Below are positions 57,528-64,000 of a stretch of DNA of 64,000 nucleotides, piece after piece. Under the pieces are notes generated by a model. It saw nothing but the letters and a program-made list of their open reading frames with translations. It ran no database searches and was not told the origin of the DNA. Source of the DNA: Clostridia bacterium (GTDB lineage: Bacteria > Bacillota > Clostridia > Oscillospirales > CAG-272); the NCBI GenBank assembly GCA_017472285.1, contig JAFUQQ010000030.1, forward strand, positions 1 to 64,000, given 5' to 3'. The translations under genes were made by a program, and so were the position numbers. Numbering within the stretch: the stretch's first letter is position 1; each line of letters opens with the position of its first letter.

Positions 57528-59354
57528 ATGCCAAAAATTTTTGAACATACCGCAGATCAATATGCGAAGCACGTGGTTTCTCTTGACGATTTCCGTCTTT
57601 TCTCGGACATGGAAAATCCATCTTTTGCAGAAGAAACCAAACAAACGATTCTCAGATTTGCGGAAGAATATCTGAATCAGGAATATAAGCCGATTCTTGC
57701 ACATTCTTATATGCGTTTTGAAAAGAACGGAAACCGTTCGATCTATGAAGGAGAATGCTCCGAGCGCAGACAGATGGTCTGGTATCTATTTCTGGGAGAA
57801 TATCTTGAACGTAAAGGCAGGTTTCTTGAAAAACTGATCGATGGTATTTGGTTGATTCTGGACGAATGTTCGTGGGTATATCCTGCACATACGAAGATCC
57901 GTATCGAATATACACCGAAGCTTCCTTTGTATTACAAAAATGAAGTTGACGTTGTCGATCTGTTTTCTGCTGAAACGGGCGCAATGCTTTCTTTTATCTG
58001 CTATCTCGGAAAAGATATTCTGGATGCCGTCACACCGATCATCCGTGACCGTATCTTATATGAAGTGCGGCGCAGAGTATTGTTGCCATATCTCAATTAC
58101 AGTGATTTCTGGTGGATGGGTTATGTGAGAAGAAATATCAATAACTGGTGTCCATGGATTACGTCTAACGTATTGACAGCCTGTGCACTTTGTGAACCGG
58201 ATATGCAGAAACGTAAAGATATTACGAGAAAATGCATGGAAGTTATCGACCATTTCACTTTGATTTATCATGATGATGGCGGTTGTGATGAAGGTCCGAA
58301 TTATTGGACAGTTGCGGGTGCATCTTATTTTGACTGTCTTGAGCTTCTGTATGATATCACCGGCGGATACGCTAATGTTTTCGATGATCCCTTTATCCGT
58401 AGCATGGGGGAATATATCGCAAAGGTGTGTGTCAATATTGACGAGAATTATTATATCAATTTTGCAGATGCGGGACCGCGCGTGGGAATCCATCGAAATT
58501 TAGTAACACGATTTGGTCGAAGAACAAAATCTGCAATGCTTGAAAACTTTGGCCTATGTTGTCCAACTCCGAATCCATCAATGCCAATGAAATGGTATTT
58601 GTACCGTTCCTTAAAAAACAATTGTGAAATCTTGCCGCCAAGAACAGAAGGTACATACGTATATCCCAAAAAGGCATGGTTCGGCGGAATAGAGATTATG
58701 GTCGCAAGAGAAGCTGAAGACACATCAGGGCTCTTTTTCGCAATGAAAGGCGGACATAACAAAGAAAGTCATAATCATAACGATGTTGGGCATTTTGTCA
58801 TATATGAAAACGGTCAGCCTCTAATCATTGATATCGGTGTCGGAACCTATTGTGCAGATACCTTTAATGAAAACCGATATAAGATATTCACGATGCGTTC
58901 TTCTTATCATAATCTTCCGATGTTCAATGATGTGGAACAACGAAATGGTTTTGAATTCCGTTCCGATGACGTTGTTTATGATGAAGAATATAACCGTTTG
59001 ACACTGAATCTAAAAAAGGCTTATCCTGCAGAAAGCGGTCTTTGTAAGTTTATCCGTTCAGGTGAGTTGAACGATGGTGTGGTTCATATCATTGATGATG
59101 TGGAGCTGAATAAATCGGGCAAAATAGATTTTCATTTGATGACGGCCGATGAGCCGACGATCACAGGGAACAATACAATCCGTCTTTCGACAGGAAGAAC
59201 TGTCACATTTGATGGACGCTTGAGTGCAACCGTTGACAAAATTCAATTGGAAGATCCGGCGATCATCAGAAGCTGGGGACGCGATTGTTTGTATCGCATT
59301 TCTTTGAGGAATGAAAACATCAGAGAAGGTATTTTCAAAATGACAATTCAATAA
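57528..59354 (+). CDS. Heparinase II/III-family polysaccharide lyase-like protein
   Basis: A 608-residue protein with the layout of heparinase II/III and oligo-alginate lyases: an N-terminal alpha/alpha toroid (to about 370) with NNWCPWITSNVLTA and the catalytic-region motif DDGGCDEGPNYW, then a C-terminal beta-sandwich containing GGHNKESHNHNDVGHFV with the catalytic or zinc-binding His residues, followed by MRSSYHNLP. There is no signal peptide, so it acts in the cytosol, probably on imported uronate oligosaccharides. The products could feed the uxuA-eda pathway seen at 19-21 kb. GGAGG site, strong terminator at 59357. The exact substrate is unknown. Confidence 0.88.
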   Translation: MPKIFEHTADQYAKHVVSLDDFRLFSDMENPSFAEETKQTILRFAEEYLNQEYKPILAHSYMRFEKNGNRSIYEGECSERRQMVWYLFLGEYLERKGRFLEKLIDGIWLILDECSWVYPAHTKIRIEYTPKLPLYYKNEVDVVDLFSAETGAMLSFICYLGKDILDAVTPIIRDRILYEVRRRVLLPYLNYSDFWWMGYVRRNINNWCPWITSNVLTACALCEPDMQKRKDITRKCMEVIDHFTLIYHDDGGCDEGPNYWTVAGASYFDCLELLYDITGGYANVFDDPFIRSMGEYIAKVCVNIDENYYINFADAGPRVGIHRNLVTRFGRRTKSAMLENFGLCCPTPNPSMPMKWYLYRSLKNNCEILPPRTEGTYVYPKKAWFGGIEIMVAREAEDTSGLFFAMKGGHNKESHNHNDVGHFVIYENGQPLIIDIGVGTYCADTFNENRYKIFTMRSSYHNLPMFNDVEQRNGFEFRSDDVVYDEEYNRLTLNLKKAYPAESGLCKFIRSGELNDGVVHIIDDVELNKSGKIDFHLMTADEPTITGNNTIRLSTGRTVTFDGRLSATVDKIQLEDPAIIRSWGRDCLYRISLRNENIREGIFKMTIQ

Positions 59355-59356
59355 GC

Positions 59357-59395
59357 AAAAATGCATCCACCGATAAAACGGTGGATGCATTTTTT
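59357..59395. terminator. Terminator of the heparinase-like gene
   Basis: AAAAATGCATCCACCG (59357-59372), loop ATAAAA, CGGTGGATGCATTTTT (59379-59394), then more T. Confidence 0.93.
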
Positions 59396-59423
59396 GTTTT
59401 TTCAATGAAATGCTCTTTATTTT

Positions 59424-59488
59424 TGTAAATTTGGAGTATACTCTAACTTTACACATCGAGTGATACATAATGTTGTAAATTTAGAGTT
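59424..59488. promoter_or_regulatory. Candidate res (recombination) site
   Basis: 59424-59453 is a 30-bp imperfect palindrome (TGTAAATTTGGAGTA with TACTCTAACTTTACA; 13 of 15 arm positions match) centred on TA. A further half-site TGTAAATTTAGAGTT lies at 59474-59488 and a weaker TGTAAATAAACTC at 59512-59524. Serine resolvases bind paired inverted 12-15-base half-sites, with the crossover at the centre of the first pair. Such res sites lie directly upstream of the resolvase gene, as here. Confidence 0.55.
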
Positions 59489-59524
59489 GTTTTTAAAATT
59501 ATTTTGCGTTTTGTAAATAAACTC

Positions 59525-59553
59525 TTGAATTTATTTTTGCAATATGATATAAT
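59525..59553 (+). promoter_or_regulatory. Promoter of the resolvase gene
   Basis: TTGAAT at 59525-59530, 17-base spacer, TATAAT at 59548-59553. It overlaps the last candidate half-site, which would allow autoregulation by the resolvase. Confidence 0.75.
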
Positions 59554-59594
59554 ATATCTGAAAAAACAATTTTTTTATAAAGGAATCGACAAAA

Positions 59595-60158
59595 ATGAAA
59601 ATTGCTTATGTAAGGGTCAGTACAGCCGAACAAAATGAAGCACGTCAGATAGAAGCTCTTGAAAAACACGGGATTGAAAAGTGGTTCACAGAGAAAGTAT
59701 CCGCAAAAGATACGAACCGCCCTAAACTGCAAGAGGTATTGAATTTTGTTAGAGAAGGAGATACCATCTATATTCATGATTTTTCAAGACTTGCCAGAAG
59801 CACAAAAGACCTTCTGGAAATCGTTGAGATTTTGAACGATAAAAAAGTTCATCTTGTCAGCAACAAAGAAAATATTGATACCAGCACACCAACAGGAAAA
59901 TTGATGTTAACGATGATCGGCGCGATCGCAGAATTTGAAAGACAAAATCTTTTGGAAAGACAACGCGAGGGAATTGAGATCGCAAAACGTGAACACAAAT
60001 TCAAAGGGAGAAAACCTGTCCACATTGATGAATTTCTTTTTGAACAACTTCTTCAGGAATATCAGAACCGAAAAATCAACAAAGTCAAATTTGCGGAAAA
60101 ACTTGGTGTGAGCCGACCAACATTGGATAAGCTTCTCGCCTCACAAGACAAAAATTAA
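59595..60158 (+). CDS. Serine recombinase (resolvase/invertase family)
   Basis: A 187-residue Tn3-type resolvase/invertase: catalytic Ser9 in AYVRVSTAEQNEARQ, arginines in DFSRLARSTKDLLEI, GKLMLTMIGAIAEFERQ with the E-helix, and a C-terminal helix-turn-helix (KINKVKFAEKLGVSRPTLDKLL). All catalytic parts are present and the length is normal. No transposase, cargo gene or plasmid gene is nearby. It could be a stranded transposon resolvase, a chromosome or plasmid dimer resolution enzyme, or a DNA invertase acting on sites outside this window. A res-like site lies upstream. Confidence 0.93.
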   Translation: MKIAYVRVSTAEQNEARQIEALEKHGIEKWFTEKVSAKDTNRPKLQEVLNFVREGDTIYIHDFSRLARSTKDLLEIVEILNDKKVHLVSNKENIDTSTPTGKLMLTMIGAIAEFERQNLLERQREGIEIAKREHKFKGRKPVHIDEFLFEQLLQEYQNRKINKVKFAEKLGVSRPTLDKLLASQDKN

Positions 60159-60174
60159 GAAAGAAGAAATTTTG

Positions 60175-60208
60175 AAAATCCGTTAGCAGAAATGCAACGG
60201 ATTTTTTT
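60175..60208 (+). terminator. Terminator of the resolvase gene
   Basis: AAAATCCGTT (60175-60184) and AACGGATTTT (60196-60205), with GCA/TGC inside the loop and further T after. Confidence 0.85.
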
Positions 60209-60435
60209 ATGACGAACAATAAAATAAAGGGAAGAGCATGAAGCAAACTGTTTCTGAAAATGAGTGATTTTTATAAGTGAAAAAAGACCTGATTTTTTGA
60301 GCAAAATGAAGGTGTTTATTTTTCGCTTATTTTTGTATATAAGAGGACTTTTTATACCAATTATACAAAATTAATATTTTATATAATTGAGGGAAGCTAA
60401 AATTAAGAAATTTTAAAAAAATACGTAAATATGCA
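60209..60435. other. Gene-free A/T-rich stretch
   Basis: Between the resolvase terminator and the next hairpin I see no plausible gene, repeat or RNA. A nine-codon ATG frame after GGGAAGAG near 60238 is too short to support. The composition is unusually A/T-rich compared with the flanking genes, which may mark an old insertion or deletion end. Confidence 0.5.
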
Positions 60436-60499
60436 AAAAATCAAATAGAAATCGTTCAAACGATATTCTCATCGTTTTTGTGATTTCTATTTGATTTTT
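60436..60499. terminator. Large two-tier hairpin, terminator of the SpoVB-like operon
   Basis: An 18-base perfect outer stem (60436-60453 with 60482-60499) encloses a second 7-base stem, AAACGAT/ATCGTTT (60458-60464 with 60471-60477). Its A-run and T-run make it usable in both directions. On the minus strand it follows the SpoVB-like gene. Confidence 0.85.
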
Positions 60500-60510
60500 C
60501 GTTGGTTTTA

Positions 60511-62178
60511 TCATTTTACGAACTGAATCTTTTTCAGAACGGCATAAATCTTTTGTCCTTTCGGCAACATCATGATATCACTTTTCTCAAACGTCTTCAA
60601 GATAAACAGCAAAATGCAATAAATGAAGATTGTCATAAGGATTGCGAGGATCGTTGCAATCGAAGGATGAGCGAAACTTGCAATTAATTTGTATACAGTA
60701 ATTGTACCGATAGATGCGATCAAGGATGCCATCAGTGCTTTCAGAAGATTTTTAAAGAATACGGAACGGATACCTACATAACGGATAATGAAATAGAAAT
60801 TGATCGAAGCCATGGTGAAATAACCTGCGACTGTTGCGATCGGTGCGCCATAAATACCAATGGAAGGATGTCTGATCAGAATCAGATTCAAAATCAATTT
60901 TACCAGAACGCCGCTATACATGGATATGATCGTTTTTTTCTGTAATGCGTGTGATTGCAAGATAGATGTAGAAATCGTTAACATCGCCGTGAAGAAAACA
61001 CCGATCGATAAGATCGATAACAACGGAGCGGCCATTGCGACGGAATCCGCATCTTTAAAAAGCAACCCAAGAATCTGCGCTGACAAAACAGACATACCGA
61101 TTGCACACGGGATAGAAATAATCGCGGCAAATTTTAAACAGGAATGCATGATCTTGACAGACGATTCTTGATATGCTTTTCTTTCCTCAGCATCTTTTGC
61201 ATTTTTCATGGATGTCAAAGATGCCGTCAATGTCGGTGTTAAAGAAGATGCGATCGGTTGAATGAATGCGGAAGGCAAGTGCGCCATCGTAACAGCCAAC
61301 GTACTGTAATTTCCGTAAGCGATCTCTGCCATTTCTTTTGTTGTAAAACTTTTCATGGCGTTGATGATAGAAAATGCATCGATAATACCCGTCAGATTCA
61401 AAGCAACAGAACTGAGTGTGATCGGCAAAGCAATCGAGAACATTTTCTTGAAGATCTCTGTTTTTGTACTGATCTTCGCGTCATCGCCGATTACAGCAAT
61501 GACGGCGCAATTCTGATTTTTGTCATGGTTATGCAAAAATTTTGCGATGAAGAGAAAAAGCATTCCCATAGCAACGCCGATCGTTATACCCGTGATGGCA
61601 TAAGCAGCAGCAACTTCAATACTCTCTCCACGTCTGATCGCATAATAAGCAAGCACGATACCGATCGTAAATTTGCTGACAGCTTCCGTGACCTCACTGA
61701 TAGCTGTCGGAACCATATTCCGATGCCCTTGAAAATATCCGCGGATCGCACTTGACATACATATGAAAAATAGAGTCGGTGCAATTGCCATGATGCAAAG
61801 ATAGGCATCATCACTTCCCGTCATCCGTGCGAGCTGTTTTGAAAAGATCATCATGACCAATGCGCCGAGCAATCCCATCGTAAAGAAAACAGACATCGCA
61901 ACACGGAATATGCGTTCGACCTGTTTTCTGTGAACGGAATTTTTCGGAGTACCGGAAATCATGATCGTAAGCGCGGCGGGCATACCTGCCGTCGCAACTA
62001 AATATAAAGTTGTAAAAATACTGTATGCGATATTGAAATATCCCATACCTTTGTCGCCGAGGACTTCTTGTAAAGGGACTTTACATAGAAGTCCCAATAA
62101 TTTGACGACTAAATTGGAGGCGGTTAATACAATGACCCCGGATATCAATCTCGGACTTGATGACCTGTTTTTTTGCAA
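60511..62178 (-). CDS. SpoVB/MurJ-like polysaccharide flippase
   Basis: A 555-residue membrane protein of the MOP superfamily with about fourteen helices: GVIVLTASNLVVKLLGLLCKV at the start (split here by family convention at the first helix), the YFNIAYSIFTTLYLVATAGMPAA block, SSAIRGYFQGHRNMVPTAI, and LPITLSSVALNLTGIIDAF. This resembles stage V sporulation protein B and related lipid-linked saccharide flippases. Several homologues usually exist per genome, so a role in cortex synthesis is likely but not certain. The start is TTG at 62178 behind AGGTG. It is the last gene of a minus-strand operon. Confidence 0.88.
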   Translation of the reverse strand: MQKNRSSSPRLISGVIVLTASNLVVKLLGLLCKVPLQEVLGDKGMGYFNIAYSIFTTLYLVATAGMPAALTIMISGTPKNSVHRKQVERIFRVAMSVFFTMGLLGALVMMIFSKQLARMTGSDDAYLCIMAIAPTLFFICMSSAIRGYFQGHRNMVPTAISEVTEAVSKFTIGIVLAYYAIRRGESIEVAAAYAITGITIGVAMGMLFLFIAKFLHNHDKNQNCAVIAVIGDDAKISTKTEIFKKMFSIALPITLSSVALNLTGIIDAFSIINAMKSFTTKEMAEIAYGNYSTLAVTMAHLPSAFIQPIASSLTPTLTASLTSMKNAKDAEERKAYQESSVKIMHSCLKFAAIISIPCAIGMSVLSAQILGLLFKDADSVAMAAPLLSILSIGVFFTAMLTISTSILQSHALQKKTIISMYSGVLVKLILNLILIRHPSIGIYGAPIATVAGYFTMASINFYFIIRYVGIRSVFFKNLLKALMASLIASIGTITVYKLIASFAHPSIATILAILMTIFIYCILLFILKTFEKSDIMMLPKGQKIYAVLKKIQFVK

Positions 62179-62214
62179 ATTGATACACCTACGCTTTTTG
62201 TTTTTAAAAATTCA

Positions 62215-63504
62215 TTATGCGAAATAATTCTTGATGACATTGGTAAAATCAAATTTTATTTTTTCAATATCAAGCGTTTTGTATTCACCGTTTTCATACA
62301 AAACCATACCATCAACCATCGTCATGACAACATTGGAGGAATTTGCGGCATACAAGAACGAATCACAATAATCATAGACAGGCATAACGGAAATTCTGTC
62401 AAAATCCAACATAACAAGGTCCGCACGTGCGCCGACAGTAAGCTTTCCGCAATCCGTTCTTCCCTGCGCCTTTGCACCGTTTTCTGTCAACATTCTGATA
62501 AATGCGGATGAACGAAGCGTATCTGTGCGTCCAGTGCTACCTTTTTGAAGGATTGCGGCAAGATAAGCTTCTTTCATGATATCCAATGTGTTATTGGATG
62601 CCGCACCATCGGTGCCAAGTGTTACGTTGATTCCGAAAGACAAAAACTGTTCCAATCGGGCAATACCTGAACCAAGCTTCAGATTGCTTGCGGGATTATG
62701 AACGGCAGTTGCTCCGTTTGCTGCCATAATCTTCATATCCTCATCCGTTAGATGAACACAATGCGCCGCCGTAACGGGAACACGGAAAACACCGTTTTGC
62801 TCGAAAAATTTTGTTGGTGTCACACCGTATTTTTCAATACAAGCCTGATGTTCGGATGCCGTTTCGGAGAGATGAATATGCATGGAAAGTCCTTTTTCCA
62901 AAGCAAAATCGGATGTATAACGGCAACTTGCGGGAACCGTTGAATATTCCGCATGAATGGACATATCTATTTTTATTCTGCCGTCAAAGGAATTATGATA
63001 TTTTTCATAAAGTTTGACAGATTCTTTGAATCTATCATCGGTTTGCGCAGTGATAGCAGGATCAAAAGCGACTGTACTACGGGAAATATTTGCTTTCAAT
63101 CCCGATTTTGCCGTAGCTTCCACAATCTCATCACAGAAAAAATACATATCGGAGAATGAAACCGTTCCGTTTTTGATCATTTCTGCGGCGGAAAGCATGG
63201 TTGCGGCAGAAACAGCCTGCGGATGCAATCTGTCTTCTGCTGGAAAAATTTTTTCATGCAACCAACGGGAAAGAGGAAGATCCTCTGCATATCCTCGGAA
63301 CAACGTCATCGGCGTATGCGTATGGCAATTATAGAATCCGGGGCAAAGCAATTTATCCTTCCCGTCTATGATGCGGGAAAAATTCCCTTCGGGCATGGTC
63401 TTTCCGATATACGAGATCTGTTTGTGATCGACGGCAAGATACATATCTTTTTCGGTATGTCCGTCTTCATACATCAAAACGATATTTTTAAAAAGAGTTT
63501 TCAT
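62215..63504 (-). CDS. Amidohydrolase, MTA/SAH deaminase-like
   Basis: A 429-residue metal-dependent deaminase of the MtaD/SsnA group. Motifs: CHTHTPMTLFRGYAEDLPL with the metal-binding HxH (near 58-60), MSIHAEYS, MHIHLSETASEH, AAHCVHLT, and LGTDGAASNN with the metal-binding Asp. MtaD enzymes deaminate S-adenosylhomocysteine, methylthioadenosine or adenosine. The frame opens at 63564, but the ATG at 63504, preceded by AAAGGAA, starts the normal N-terminus MKTLFKNI. It lies 16 bases after the nucleoside-kinase gene and 36 before the flippase gene, so the three probably form an operon. A purine link with the kinase is plausible. Confidence 0.9.
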   Translation of the reverse strand: MKTLFKNIVLMYEDGHTEKDMYLAVDHKQISYIGKTMPEGNFSRIIDGKDKLLCPGFYNCHTHTPMTLFRGYAEDLPLSRWLHEKIFPAEDRLHPQAVSAATMLSAAEMIKNGTVSFSDMYFFCDEIVEATAKSGLKANISRSTVAFDPAITAQTDDRFKESVKLYEKYHNSFDGRIKIDMSIHAEYSTVPASCRYTSDFALEKGLSMHIHLSETASEHQACIEKYGVTPTKFFEQNGVFRVPVTAAHCVHLTDEDMKIMAANGATAVHNPASNLKLGSGIARLEQFLSFGINVTLGTDGAASNNTLDIMKEAYLAAILQKGSTGRTDTLRSSAFIRMLTENGAKAQGRTDCGKLTVGARADLVMLDFDRISVMPVYDYCDSFLYAANSSNVVMTMVDGMVLYENGEYKTLDIEKIKFDFTNVIKNYFA

Positions 63505-63520
63505 TGGATTTCCTTTCTGC

Positions 63521-64000
63521 TCATTTCCCGATAAATTCCCTGAAAACAGAATCCATCGGTACAAAATGCGATGGTATCATGGGAATATTTTTAAATTCCT
63601 CGAGGATCGTTTCATACAATGATTTTTCCCGCGTATTATCCATATCATACGAAATGACGTTCAGAAGATAAGGTTTGATCACACACAATTCATATGCAAG
63701 AAATGAATTGATGATATAATCTGCATTTTTTCCGTTCGGAATGATGTTTTTATCTTCATTTTCAACCACACCAACCCAAAGATCAAGCGTTCTGGTCGGC
63801 AATGCATTTCTGAAAAGATAATCTCTTAAGAGTCGCCTATAAAAGCGGACTTCTCTTTTTTCAAAATACGACCCGTATGCCAGAACATCATCATCCACGC
63901 TGATATAGATGGATTTGGATATATCTTTGGGAAGCGTTGCCAAAATTTCGGGATAAATTGCTTGAATCCCCTCAAATATGACGATCTCATGTTCTGAAGG
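63521..64000 (-). CDS. Uridine kinase-family nucleoside kinase (3' part, cut by window edge)
   Basis: The coding frame is open through the window end and ends at 63521, so about 159 C-terminal residues are seen. VIFEGIQAIYPE (just before 63943) corresponds to the conserved strand of uridine kinase/phosphoribulokinase P-loop proteins, followed by KSIYISVDDD, RRLLRDYLFRN with the lid arginines, and IINSFLAYELCVIKP. A TTG inside the frame at 63943 is not the start. Larger Clostridia relatives carry an N-terminal TGS-like and P-loop part, expected beyond the edge. It would phosphorylate a nucleoside. First gene seen of the operon with the amidohydrolase. Confidence 0.8.
   Translation of the reverse strand, partial: PSEHEIVIFEGIQAIYPEILATLPKDISKSIYISVDDDVLAYGSYFEKREVRFYRRLLRDYLFRNALPTRTLDLWVGVVENEDKNIIPNGKNADYIINSFLAYELCVIKPYLLNVISYDMDNTREKSLYETILEEFKNIPMIPSHFVPMDSVFREFIGK

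Noticed and set aside
60238..60270. Nine-codon ORF in the gap after the resolvase gene
   Set aside because: Too short, with only a weak ribosome-binding site and no adjoining regulatory structure or gene to control.
1..64000. CRISPR arrays, tRNA or rRNA genes, insertion sequences, prophage
   Set aside because: No regularly spaced repeats, cloverleaf-like segments with a CCA end and TTCRA arm, rRNA stretches, transposases or phage structural genes were seen on either strand.

Overview
The window reads as chromosome of a low-GC, endospore-forming member of the Clostridia, probably an uncultured relative of the Oscillospirales or Christensenellales. The evidence is the yabP-yabQ-divIC block next to an HU gene and an RqcP-type S4 gene, a Firmicutes PolC, an uninterrupted pyrH-frr-uppS-cdsA-dxr-rseP-ispG-polC row using the non-mevalonate isoprenoid route, a SpoVB-type flippase, and many TTG/GTG starts behind strong Shine-Dalgarno sequences. 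Vegetative promoters are very regular: about 19 near-consensus -35/-10 pairs can be read, nearly all with a 17-base spacer. I saw no tRNA, rRNA, CRISPR array, insertion sequence or prophage.

Layout. 0-6.4 kb: a GH109-like oxidoreductase, a VanZ-like protein, a calcium-type P-ATPase and a shortened AspT/YidE-like carrier. 6.4-10.5 kb: a marR-ABC-ABC operon encoding a heterodimeric exporter, with a consensus promoter and two palindromes as candidate MarR operators. 10.6-16.6 kb: a tandem array of four paralogous lipoproteins (one frameshifted) with a frameshifted small secreted protein gene inside it. 16.7-21 kb: two small proteins, an HpcH/HpaI aldolase, a small conserved protein behind a structured leader RNA, and uxuA-eda for hexuronate breakdown behind a 23-bp palindrome. 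21-25 kb: a two-component system, rpe and a membrane-anchored protein. 25-28 kb: a lipoprotein with two nearly identical cyclophilin domains and an M6-type metalloprotease. 28-30 kb: GNAT, P-loop and XRE-membrane proteins.

30-36 kb holds what I consider the most interesting locus. It is a four-gene minus-strand operon (CNNM/CorC-type transporter, QueG-like Fe-S protein, two ABC exporter halves) behind a leader of about 275 nt. The leader contains a 23-codon acidic open reading frame with an ideal Shine-Dalgarno site, whose stop codon lies 6 nt ahead of an intrinsic terminator. This is the arrangement of a translation-coupled attenuator, and I do not recognise it as a described one.

36-42.7 kb: a lipid-kinase-like protein, a DUF2079 membrane protein, valS and a DUF4349 lipoprotein. 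42.7-57.5 kb: serine acetyltransferase, a HAD phosphatase, then the conserved housekeeping and sporulation rows. 57.5-64 kb: a heparinase II/III-like enzyme, a serine resolvase with a res-like 30-bp palindrome upstream, a SpoVB-like flippase, an MTA/SAH-deaminase-like amidohydrolase and the 3' part of a nucleoside kinase gene cut by the window edge.

All functional names come from reading motifs and overall resemblance by eye. No database search was run.
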